A stretch of DNA of 13,134 bases from Myxococcales bacterium (GTDB taxonomy: Bacteria > Myxococcota > Polyangia > Fen-1088), in NCBI GenBank assembly GCA_003155465.1, contig PMCR01000118.1, forward strand, positions 11,996 through 25,129. The letters run 5' to 3'. The position numbers and the translations under genes were made by a program. The stretch's first letter is position 1. Each line of letters begins with the position of its first letter. Below are positions 6,092 through 12,161 of the stretch, piece by piece. The notes below the pieces were generated by a model that saw only the letters and a list, made by a program, of their open reading frames with translations, was not told the origin of the DNA and ran no database searches.

Positions 6092-7189
6092 CTAGGGCAG
6101 TTCCGAAATCGTCACCGCGAGGCTCATGTCGCCGTGGAGATTCAGGTAGAAGTAGTAGAAGCCTGAGATCGACCTTGCGGCCATCTCGGCCGTGATGTCT
6201 TCGTCGAACGGCAGACTGCCGCCGACCCCGAGGTCGCTGTAGCCAAACTCGCCGTAGTTGGATCGTTCCGCGCGGGCTGAGAGGGACAGTCCCACGTTCG
6301 GTTGTATCGGGCCCGTGACCTTCAGGTGGTAGCTCTTTCCGCTGCCGATCGGAAAACGGTAGAAATAGAAGTCCTCGGAATTGGGGGCGGTCAGCGTCAG
6401 GCTGGTCGCGCCGAGGGCGAGGAGCTTGCCCCCGTCAGCCACCTGGAATGAGCCGCTGGCGCCGCCGCCCACGACCGCAACCGCGATGTAGTAGGTCCCC
6501 GCTGCACTGGCAGTGAAGACCAACCGGCCTGTCGTCGCGTCGGTCGAGTAGGTTGCATTGCCGGGCGACACAGTGGCCTGCGCACTGACGTAGCCGCGCG
6601 CGATGCCGGACAGCTCAGAGATCGCGTAGATCTGCCCGGCCTCGACCGGGAAGCTGAAGCGCTTCCACTGCCCGTCGCCAAGACTGTAGATGGCCGTGTT
6701 TCCACTGTTGACCACAATGGGTACCGTGGCGCCTGGATCAAAGGCCGCGTCAGCCGGGCTGGCTGCGTCCGCCGGGGTGGCCGTGTCAGCGGGGCGGGAG
6801 CCGTCGGCCGGGCCGGACGAGTCGTCGGTGCCGGCCGTGTCGCCACGCCGGTCTCCCCCACTTGTTTCCACGCTGCCCAGGTCCGTGCCACCAAGATCCG
6901 CGGCGCCGAGGTCGAGGCTGAACGAGTCGGTCGAACTTTGCGAGTCCGCAGTTGCGCTCGCATCCGTCGCAGTGTTCACGTCCAAGCCGGCGAGGCTGTC
7001 CGTCGCAATGTCGGAAGACAGGCGCGCGTCCGGTGCAACTGTATCCGGGGCTGCGGGACGCAGATCCAGTGTCGCCGGAGCCAGATCAGGAACCGAGGCA
7101 TCTGCCTCCTTCGAATTTGAGGAACCGCAGCCAAGGTTCGTGCTCAGGACGGCGAACGAAAGCAAGAAGGCTAGGGAATGACAGCGCAT
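6092..7189 (-). CDS. Lipoprotein with Asp/Ala-rich linker and two pre-peptidase-C-like domains
   Basis: A 365-residue predicted surface or outer-membrane lipoprotein of unknown function. A signal segment (LAFLLSFAVLS) leads to Cys21 in NLGCGSS, a slightly atypical lipobox. Residues about 30-155 are a disordered acidic linker full of DLG, PAD and ATD motifs (PADTATPADAASPADAAFD), a design common in myxobacterial lipoproteins. The rest is two beta-rich modules, about 158-249 and 255-362, which look like a duplication: both begin with an aromatic RF.FP strand (WKRFSFPVEAGQIYAI; FYRFPIGSGKSYHLKV) and both end in a G.YY strand (GTYYIAVAV; GFYYFYLNL). This fits bacterial pre-peptidase C-terminal (PPC) domains, which often accompany secreted proteases, but no catalytic domain is present. 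The start is well supported by an AAGGAG site 5 nt upstream. It is divergent from ccmE across 141 bp. Confidence 0.82.
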   Translation of the reverse strand: MRCHSLAFLLSFAVLSTNLGCGSSNSKEADASVPDLAPATLDLRPAAPDTVAPDARLSSDIATDSLAGLDVNTATDASATADSQSSTDSFSLDLGAADLGGTDLGSVETSGGDRRGDTAGTDDSSGPADGSRPADTATPADAASPADAAFDPGATVPIVVNSGNTAIYSLGDGQWKRFSFPVEAGQIYAISELSGIARGYVSAQATVSPGNATYSTDATTGRLVFTASAAGTYYIAVAVVGGGASGSFQVADGGKLLALGATSLTLTAPNSEDFYFYRFPIGSGKSYHLKVTGPIQPNVGLSLSARAERSNYGEFGYSDLGVGGSLPFDEDITAEMAARSISGFYYFYLNLHGDMSLAVTISELP

Positions 7190-7194
7190 TGGAA

Positions 7195-7200
7195 CTCCTT
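7195..7200 (-). promoter_or_regulatory. Strong ribosome binding site of the PPC-like lipoprotein gene
   Basis: Read on the minus strand, AAGGAG is followed by TTCCA and then ATG (7189-7187). It fixes the start. It also shows that this genome does use Shine-Dalgarno sites, which makes their absence before the neighbouring ccmE, rhomboid and 12162 genes more telling. Confidence 0.85.
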
Positions 7201-7295
7201 ATTAGCCATTTAGTATGCGACACCAGCGATGACTTGACCAATCGCCGGACGGCCGTGGCTGCCGATTGCCTTTGTGCGCTGGCGCGACTGGCCAG

Positions 7296-7324
7296 CTGGC
7301 ACTGCGCGCCCTTGGCGCTATTCT
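7296..7324 (+). promoter_or_regulatory. Candidate promoter of ccmE, predicted leaderless
   Basis: TATTCT (7319-7324) sits 17 bp downstream of CTGGCA (7296-7301; four of six bases of TTGACA) and ends 6 nt before ATG 7331. The predicted transcription start therefore falls on the start codon, and no Shine-Dalgarno is present. The -35 overlaps a 10-bp perfect palindrome, GCCAGCTGGC (7291-7300), which could be a regulator site or chance. Confidence 0.4.
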
Positions 7325-7330
7325 TTGCTG

Positions 7331-7795
7331 ATGTCTTTGCCCGACAACCAGCTCGCCAGCGACGATCACGCCAAGCCTCAGGTTGCGGCGGGGCAAAGGC
7401 GTGGCGCCTGGAAAATCGTCATCTCTGTCGTCGTCGTAAGCGTGGCCTTGGGCGGGCTCCTGTGGGCATCGACGCGGGAAGGCGCCGAATACTACAAGTA
7501 CGTCGACGAGGTCTTGGCCGACGCTGCCCGCTACCAAGGCAAGCGCCTGCGCGTGCATGGCGATGTGGTGGAGGGCTCGCTGGAATCCGACACGGCGTCG
7601 TTGCGCTATCGTTTCAAGATCGCCAGCCGAGCCCCGCGCCCGCCCGCCATGATCAGCGCCGAGTTCCACGGCATTCCGCCCGACACTTTCAAGGCGGGCG
7701 CCGAAGTCATCGCAGCCGGCGTGCTCGCCTCCGACGGGCGCCTCGTGGCCGACAAGATCGAAACCAAGTGCCCGTCGAAGTACGAGGCAAAGTAG
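7331..7795 (+). CDS. ccmE: Cytochrome c maturation protein CcmE, cysteine (CXXXY) type
   Basis: A 154-residue haem chaperone. In the CcmABCDEFH system CcmE covalently holds haem on the periplasmic side and hands it to the cytochrome c haem lyase. Layout is typical: cytoplasmic N-terminus, one membrane anchor (about 28-46, WKIVISVVVVSVALGGLLW), then an OB-fold with RLRVHGDVVEGS, the LRYRF strand, AEFHGIPPDTFKAGAEVIAAGVL and RLVADKIETKCPSKY. The haem-attachment position is Cys147, with Tyr151 four residues on (CPSKY), where most proteobacterial CcmE have HXXXY. CXXXY variants are known from Desulfovibrio and archaea. The C-terminal tail is very short, ending three residues after Tyr151. ATG 7331 was chosen over an upstream in-frame start at 7274 because it gives the normal CcmE length and fits the promoter geometry. 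No other ccm gene is in the window, so it is a stand-alone locus or the first gene of a set elsewhere. Confidence 0.85.
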   Translation: MSLPDNQLASDDHAKPQVAAGQRRGAWKIVISVVVVSVALGGLLWASTREGAEYYKYVDEVLADAARYQGKRLRVHGDVVEGSLESDTASLRYRFKIASRAPRPPAMISAEFHGIPPDTFKAGAEVIAAGVLASDGRLVADKIETKCPSKYEAK

Positions 7796-7831
7796 GTAGG
7801 CGACGCGCCTTGGGCAAAGATCGCTAGCCGG

Positions 7832-8422
7832 TCACCGTTCTGAAGCAGACGCGGGCTTGATGTCCCAGAGCGCGCCCACGTCAAGCGCCACGGCGTCGAA
7901 AGGCGGGATGCGCGCCTCGCCTTCTCCACCGAAGGTGCCGGTGACCATCCAGCCGTGCTCGCCACGACTGAGGACCTCAATGGTGCGTGCGGCTGGATCA
8001 ACGAACCACAGCCAGGACACGCCATGCTCGCGATAGATGTCCTGCTTGCGGGTCCGGTCGACCAGGGCGGTGGATGGCGAGAGGACTTCGCACACCCAGT
8101 CGGGCGCCAGAGAGAACCAGGCCACGTCGGGATAGGTGGGCATGCGCTCGCGGCGCCAGCCCGCCAGGTCGGGCACCAGCACATGAGCGTCCAGGTGCAG
8201 TTCGGGTTCGTCGAGAATCACCCATCCGCCGGGCCCGCCGCGACCATGGTCAAAGGGGCCCCCAACTTCGATACCCAGCGACGAAGCCGCGCGCGCGTGG
8301 CGCGAAGCCGGCCGGGGCGAAACGATCAATTCGCCGTCGATGATCTCGCCAACCATGTTCTCCGGAAGACGTAGAATGTCCTCGTAGCTGGCGGGCCGGG
8401 ACTTCGCCGAAGCTGAAGGCAT
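7832..8422 (-). CDS. Uma2 family (DUF820) restriction-endonuclease-fold protein
   Basis: A 196-residue protein of the Uma2/DUF820 family, a PD-(D/E)XK nuclease-like fold whose biological role is not established. The N-terminal SYEDILRLPENMVGEIIDGELIVSPRP is the standard opening of the family. The core signature follows: LVPDLAGWRRERMP (Asp85), DWVCEVLSPST (Glu112), DRTRKQDIYREHGV (Lys126, Tyr130) and LWFVDPAARTIEVL (Asp142). The likely catalytic acidic residues are present, so it is not an obvious dead copy. It lies 9 bp downstream of the flavin reductase gene on the same strand and is probably the last gene of that operon; no Shine-Dalgarno is visible. Such genes are often scattered, multi-copy passengers, so a functional tie to the operon is uncertain. 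It converges on ccmE 36 bp away. Confidence 0.85.
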   Translation of the reverse strand: MPSASAKSRPASYEDILRLPENMVGEIIDGELIVSPRPASRHARAASSLGIEVGGPFDHGRGGPGGWVILDEPELHLDAHVLVPDLAGWRRERMPTYPDVAWFSLAPDWVCEVLSPSTALVDRTRKQDIYREHGVSWLWFVDPAARTIEVLSRGEHGWMVTGTFGGEGEARIPPFDAVALDVGALWDIKPASASER

Positions 8423-8431
8423 GGCGCAAGT

Positions 8432-9691
8432 TTAGCAGTTTCTCAAAACCGCGCCCGGTGCTTCGCAAGCCTTCGCCATCCGGACGTACGCCGCGCGCGC
8501 GGTAAGTTGCTCCGAGACCTTGGCGCAGCAAACACCGCCTTCGCGATCCATCTCGGCCACGCACTGGTTGCAGGGAACGCAGCCGCTCTCGCGCTCCGAG
8601 CCCGCGGCGTACTTGCCGATCAAGGCGGGATCGTGGATCAGCGCGCGTCCCATCGCGGCCAGCTCGAAGCCCTCACGCATCGCCGCGTCGAGGTCGTCGC
8701 GCGACTTGATGCCGCCCAAAAGGACGAGAGGCATGCGCACCGCACGCCGGATCTCGCGCGCCAGCGGCAGGAAGTAGAGCGGCTCGAAGGGATAGGCACG
8801 AATCAACGCTGGGCCGAAAACCGCCAGCGCCAGCTTCTGCGCCCAACTTTTCTCCACCGCGATCATCTGGCGCAGCGGCCGCTCGCCGCGAAACAGGTAG
8901 AAGGGATTGCGGCTGACGAACCCGCCTGACAGCACCAGCGCGTCCGCGCCGCGCGCCTCCAGTCTGCGCGCCACCTGCACGCTCTCGTCGAGTTCCAGGC
9001 CGCCGCGAAATCCGTCGCGCAGGTTGACCTTGGCCAAGACAGGCATCTTGGGCGGCAGGGCCGCCCGCACCCGCTCGACCACGGACAGCGCGAAGCGCGC
9101 GCGGTTGTCCAGCGAACCACCGAAACGATCGCGGCGCGCATTGGTGCCTGGGCTCAAGAACTGACTCAGCAAGTAGCCGTGCCCCAGATGCAACTCAACC
9201 GCGTCGAAGCCGGCCTCGCGCGCCAGCAGGGCCGAGCCCACGAACGCGCCAATCACTTCCTCGATCTCCGCCTCGGTCATCGCATCGGCCAACAGGCGGC
9301 CAGAAAGCGCGCCGACCAGGTTGAGCGCGCGCGACGGGCCCATGGGTCTTCGCCGCACCAGATCGTGGTTGTTGCAGAAGGCGCCGCAGTGGCCGAGCTG
9401 CAGCGAAGCGGCCGCGCCCCCGGCATGCACCGCCGCGGTGAGCGTGCGCAGACCAGGGATCAGCTCGGGCCGCATGTGAAGTTGATCGCGAAAAGTGCGC
9501 CCGTCGGGTGCGACGGCACAGTACGCCACCGTGGTCAGTGCCACCCCGCCCACGGCCAGGGCGCGATGGTGCTCGATGAGAGCCTGGCTCACGCAGCCAT
9601 TCGGGCTCATTCCCTCGAAGGTGGCGGTCTTGATGATCCGGTTGCGCAGCGAAAGCCCGGCCAACCTGAAGGGCGAAAAGGGATCGGTCAC
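8432..9691 (-). CDS. Old-yellow-enzyme-family NADH:flavin oxidoreductase with C-terminal Cys cluster
   Basis: A 419-residue FMN-binding TIM-barrel reductase that would reduce activated C=C bonds with NAD(P)H; cytoplasmic. Family marks: DPFSPFRLAGLSLRNRIIKTAT at the N-terminus, SLQLGHCG about 96-103, AREAGFDAVELHLGHGYLLS (His168, His171), QFLSPGTNARRDRFGGSLDNR about 177-197, and the FMN phosphate site LLGGIKS and ELAAMGRALIHDP about 324-355. Residues 371-389 hold Cys371, 374, 377, 388 and 389 (CVPCNQC then GVCC), close to the 4Fe-4S cluster motif of 2,4-dienoyl-CoA reductase, but the C-terminal flavin/NADPH domains of that enzyme are missing. GTG 9691 is the start: it overlaps the TGA of the upstream dehydrogenase as GTGA, with GAGGAGG 6 nt before it. 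An ATG 60 bp further up would overlap the upstream gene by 64 bp. Substrate unknown; partnership with the coupled dehydrogenase is likely. Confidence 0.88.
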   Translation of the reverse strand: MTDPFSPFRLAGLSLRNRIIKTATFEGMSPNGCVSQALIEHHRALAVGGVALTTVAYCAVAPDGRTFRDQLHMRPELIPGLRTLTAAVHAGGAAASLQLGHCGAFCNNHDLVRRRPMGPSRALNLVGALSGRLLADAMTEAEIEEVIGAFVGSALLAREAGFDAVELHLGHGYLLSQFLSPGTNARRDRFGGSLDNRARFALSVVERVRAALPPKMPVLAKVNLRDGFRGGLELDESVQVARRLEARGADALVLSGGFVSRNPFYLFRGERPLRQMIAVEKSWAQKLALAVFGPALIRAYPFEPLYFLPLAREIRRAVRMPLVLLGGIKSRDDLDAAMREGFELAAMGRALIHDPALIGKYAAGSERESGCVPCNQCVAEMDREGGVCCAKVSEQLTARAAYVRMAKACEAPGAVLRNC

Positions 9692-10515
9692 GGCGTGCCT
9701 CCTCGCTTGGGCAACCACGGGGCGCGCCTGCGCATAAGATCGATCACCCACTGCGGAACCAGTACCGAAAACAAGGTCATGATTCGCGCAAGCAAGCCCG
9801 GGATGTGCTCGGCCCGGCGCCCGAACATGGCGCGCAGCCCGGATTCGGCCACAGTGGCCGCGTCCATCATGATCCCCAGCCGCTGCGCCCGCTTCACCGG
9901 GACCACATCGGTATCATAGAGGTTGGTCGCGGTCGGGCCAGGGGCGAGGCAGGTAACGTTCACCCCGTACACGCCCATTTCACTGCGCAGAGCCCGGGCG
10001 AACCCGCGCAGGTACTTCTTGCTGGCCCCGTAGTAGCTGATCCCGGGAAAATCGCGCCAGGCCGAGATGCTCGACACGATGAGGACGTGACCGCGCCGTC
10101 GCTCGCGCATGTCGCGGCCAAAGCAGGTGCAGAGCAAGGACGGCGTGACCACGTGAAGCTGCAACATCGCCTTAGCCCGCAGGGGCAGCGCATCCACCGC
10201 CTCACCAAAGAAGAAAAATCCCGCGTTGCTGATCAGAATATCGACCTGCAGGCCCTTGTCGCGCACGGCCTGGTACAGCTCCTCGGCAGCCTCGGGCCGC
10301 GCCAGGTCCGACACGATGGTGTGCACCACCACAGAGTGCGCTGCACCGATCTCCTGCGCAGTGGCCGCCAGTTCGGCTGCTCGATTGCTGACCAGTATCA
10401 ACTCGTAGCCGAGCGATCCCAGACGTGTCGCCAGCGCGCGCCCGATGCCCGAGCAGGCCCCGGTGACCAGGGCCACGCGGAGCCGCTCATCAGCGCGCCG
10501 AAGTTGCTTTCTCAC
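9688..10515 (-). CDS. Short-chain dehydrogenase/reductase (SDR), classical type
   Basis: A 275-residue NAD(P)-dependent oxidoreductase with a Rossmann fold. The cofactor motif TGACSGIG (18-25), NAG (97-99), catalytic Ser149 (LIVSSIS) and Tyr162/Lys166 (YYGASKK) are all present, followed by the VNVTCLAPGPTATN segment (186-198). The position that normally holds the fourth catalytic residue, an Asn on helix 4, aligns with His121 (MLQLHVVTPSLL). The C-terminal 50 residues (GIMMDAATVAESGLRAMFGRRAEHIPG and a hydrophobic helix, 244-258) resemble 17-beta-hydroxysteroid-dehydrogenase/DltE-like SDRs acting on lipid or sterol-like substrates; substrate is not determinable here. The start is GTG 10515, the first usable start after the LolC-like stop (25 bp gap); it lacks a good Shine-Dalgarno, and GTG at codon 14 is an alternative. 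The 3' end overlaps the flavin reductase start. Confidence 0.87.
   Translation of the reverse strand: MRKQLRRADERLRVALVTGACSGIGRALATRLGSLGYELILVSNRAAELAATAQEIGAAHSVVVHTIVSDLARPEAAEELYQAVRDKGLQVDILISNAGFFFFGEAVDALPLRAKAMLQLHVVTPSLLCTCFGRDMRERRRGHVLIVSSISAWRDFPGISYYGASKKYLRGFARALRSEMGVYGVNVTCLAPGPTATNLYDTDVVPVKRAQRLGIMMDAATVAESGLRAMFGRRAEHIPGLLARIMTLFSVLVPQWVIDLMRRRAPWLPKRGGTP
9698..9703 (-). promoter_or_regulatory. Ribosome binding site that sets the flavin reductase GTG start
   Basis: AGGAGG (minus strand) is 6 nt upstream of GTG 9691, inside the last codons of the preceding dehydrogenase gene. With the 4-base GTGA stop/start overlap this is a classic translational-coupling arrangement and rejects the longer ATG start at 9751. 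Confidence 0.9.
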
Positions 10516-10540
10516 AGCGCCAATCTAGCACTACTCCATT

Positions 10541-12073
10541 TCACAAATACCGCAGCCCATCAACCACGCGCAAGCGCGCGGCGCGCACGGCCGGGTACAG
10601 GGTGGCCACGAAACAGATGAGCTGCGTGGCGGCCGCCACGAGAAGGATCTCGCGCACGGAGATCTGCACCGGCAGGCGCGCGATCAGGTACACCTTGGGA
10701 TCGAGCGGATAGCCGTAGAGCGCGGCCAGGCCGCAGATGGCCAGGCCGTACAGGATGCCGAGGCCGGTGCCCGCGAAGCCCACAAAGGTTCCCGCGGCTA
10801 GAAAGACCCGCAGCAGAGTGGAAGCGTGCGCGCCCATGGAGGCGAGAATCGCGATCTCGCGCACCTTGGACAGCACGATGAGCATGAGCGAGGCGATGAT
10901 GTTGAACGCGGCCACCACGATGATGAAGAAGAGCAGGATGGCAATCACCAGCTTCTGCATCGACAGCGCCGCGAACAGATTGCGATTTAGCGTCTTCCAG
11001 TCGATCACGCGCGACTCTGGACCCAGCCGGCGTTCAACCTCGGGCTCAATGCGGATGGCCTGCATCGGATCGGAAAAGCGCAGCTCCACACCGAAAATGG
11101 ACTGGCGCGCGTTGCCCATCCGGCGCGCGTCCTCCAGGTTGATGTAGGCCAGGCGCGCGTCGTACTCGTGGAAGCCCAGCGACGAAATGCCGACCACGCG
11201 GAAGGTGTAGGCGCTGGGGGCCGAGTCGATGCCTCCGGAGAAAGGCACCAGGACCTGCAGGCAATCACCCATGCGGCTGCGCAAGCGGCGGGCCAGCTCG
11301 CTGCCCAGAACAATCCGACCCACTGGTTCGGCGGCAGCCGGATCCGGGGCAGGCTGCGCCTCTGCGCAGTAGGCCGGCCGGCCCAGGTCAGCGACAGAGC
11401 CGGCCACCATGATCCGTCGCAACTCGGGTGCGCCGTCGGACAGGTCGACGCCTTTGAGATTGGCACCGACTTTTCCGATCATGACTTCCCCGGCGGTGAA
11501 GCTGAAGGTGGACATGCGCTCCAGCCCTGGCAGGCCAACCAGGGCCTTCTTGATCACCTCCGCGTCCCGCTCGGCCTCCGCCATGTCTCGTTCCAGGCCG
11601 TACGAGGTCACGATGAGGTGTGCGTTCACCGACAGGACCTTCTCCTGAAACTCGTGTTCGAAGCCGCTGGTCACGGCCAGCACCACCACCAGCGACGCGA
11701 CTCCCAGGACTACGCCCATGGTCGAAACCGTAGTGAAGACCGAAAACACCCGCAGCAGGATGAACAAGAGCATGGCCAGGGCGGCCATCAGCGCGAGGAC
11801 CACGCCCGCGGTTTCCAGGCCGCGCACATGGCCGCGAAACGCTGTCGCCATGCCCAGGCCGGCCAGGGTTCCCGCCAGCGCCACGTACAGGCCAACTCGG
11901 GTGGCTGGCGAGGGCGTCGTGCGCTGCAGATAGCGCACGGCCACGAAACGCTCGAATCGATACGCGAAGAAGAGAGAAACGATCGCGGCCAGGATGGCGA
12001 GCCCGACCCCGATGGGGCCGAGCAGGGAAGCCGATTCGCCGAACAACCTGGTCACCAACGGTAAGCGGGGCAT
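10541..12073 (-). CDS. LolC/LolE-type ABC transporter permease with extra N-terminal membrane helices
   Basis: A 510-residue inner-membrane permease of the FtsX/MacB superfamily, closest in pattern to LolC/LolE, which extract lipoproteins from the inner membrane with the LolD ATPase. Family marks: RFERFVAVRYLQ (39-50), MGVVLGVASLVVVLAVTSGFEHEFQEKVL (119-147), a large periplasmic MacB-like domain (about 148-370), then three helices about 374-400, 422-450 and 474-494, with SKVREIAILASMGA (402-415) as the ATPase-coupling loop. Unlike E. coli LolC/E (about 400 residues, four helices) it has an N-terminal helix about 17-37 before RFERF, plus two more helices (about 60-78 and 88-109) inserted between RYLQ and the canonical first helix. 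No LolD gene lies beside it. ATG 12073 sits in a palindrome at 12065-12082, and the promoter at 12083-12111 predicts an extremely short leader. First gene of the minus-strand operon; lipoprotein-export role is by family only. Confidence 0.85.
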   Translation of the reverse strand: MPRLPLVTRLFGESASLLGPIGVGLAILAAIVSLFFAYRFERFVAVRYLQRTTPSPATRVGLYVALAGTLAGLGMATAFRGHVRGLETAGVVLALMAALAMLLFILLRVFSVFTTVSTMGVVLGVASLVVVLAVTSGFEHEFQEKVLSVNAHLIVTSYGLERDMAEAERDAEVIKKALVGLPGLERMSTFSFTAGEVMIGKVGANLKGVDLSDGAPELRRIMVAGSVADLGRPAYCAEAQPAPDPAAAEPVGRIVLGSELARRLRSRMGDCLQVLVPFSGGIDSAPSAYTFRVVGISSLGFHEYDARLAYINLEDARRMGNARQSIFGVELRFSDPMQAIRIEPEVERRLGPESRVIDWKTLNRNLFAALSMQKLVIAILLFFIIVVAAFNIIASLMLIVLSKVREIAILASMGAHASTLLRVFLAAGTFVGFAGTGLGILYGLAICGLAALYGYPLDPKVYLIARLPVQISVREILLVAAATQLICFVATLYPAVRAARLRVVDGLRYL

Positions 12074-12082
12074 GTGCCCCGC
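12065..12082. promoter_or_regulatory. Palindrome over the start of the LolC-like gene, candidate operator
   Basis: GCGGGGCA (12065-12072) and TGCCCCGC (12075-12082) are exact inverted repeats separated by TG. The site covers the ATG (12073-12071) and the predicted transcription start near 12076, and abuts the -10 at 12083-12088. Because transcription would begin inside it, an RNA hairpin is unlikely, and a DNA-binding repressor site is the better guess. In GC-rich DNA an 8-bp repeat can also arise by chance. Confidence 0.35.
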
Positions 12083-12111
12083 AAGCTACGGGACGAAGAC
12101 TGCGTGGTCAA
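12083..12111 (-). promoter_or_regulatory. Candidate promoter of the LolC-like operon
   Basis: On the minus strand TTGACC (12111-12106, five of six consensus bases) is followed after exactly 17 bp by TAGCTT (12088-12083). Transcription would start about 12076, only about 3 nt before ATG 12073, and no Shine-Dalgarno precedes that ATG. It would drive the permease, dehydrogenase, flavin reductase and Uma2 genes. Confidence 0.5.
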
Positions 12112-12125
12112 ACCCGAGACCTTCC

Positions 12126-12155
12126 TTGACAGGGCTGACCAGCCAAACTTACCGT
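12126..12155 (+). promoter_or_regulatory. Candidate promoter of the outer-membrane protein gene, predicted leaderless
   Basis: A perfect TTGACA (12126-12131) is followed after 18 bp by TACCGT (12150-12155), which ends 6 nt before ATG 12162. No Shine-Dalgarno is seen. It lies back to back with the LolC-like operon promoter: the two -35 hexamers are only 14 bp apart, so one bound regulator could affect both. Confidence 0.5.
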
Positions 12156-12161
12156 TACACT

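Noticed and set aside
7291..7300. GCCAGCTGGC palindrome as a firm operator
   Set aside because: Only 10 bp and GC-rich; chance occurrence is plausible, so it is mentioned only with the ccmE promoter.
7796..7831. Terminator between converging ccmE and Uma2 genes
   Set aside because: No stem-loop or T-tract seen in the 36 bp.
9692..9751. Earlier ATG start for the flavin reductase
   Set aside because: The added 20 residues are not part of the family, and GTG 9691 has AGGAGG at 6 nt plus the GTGA overlap.
11168..12064. 298-codon plus-strand frame antisense to the LolC-like gene
   Set aside because: Gln/His/Arg-rich with no domain; a shadow of a confidently assigned membrane protein.
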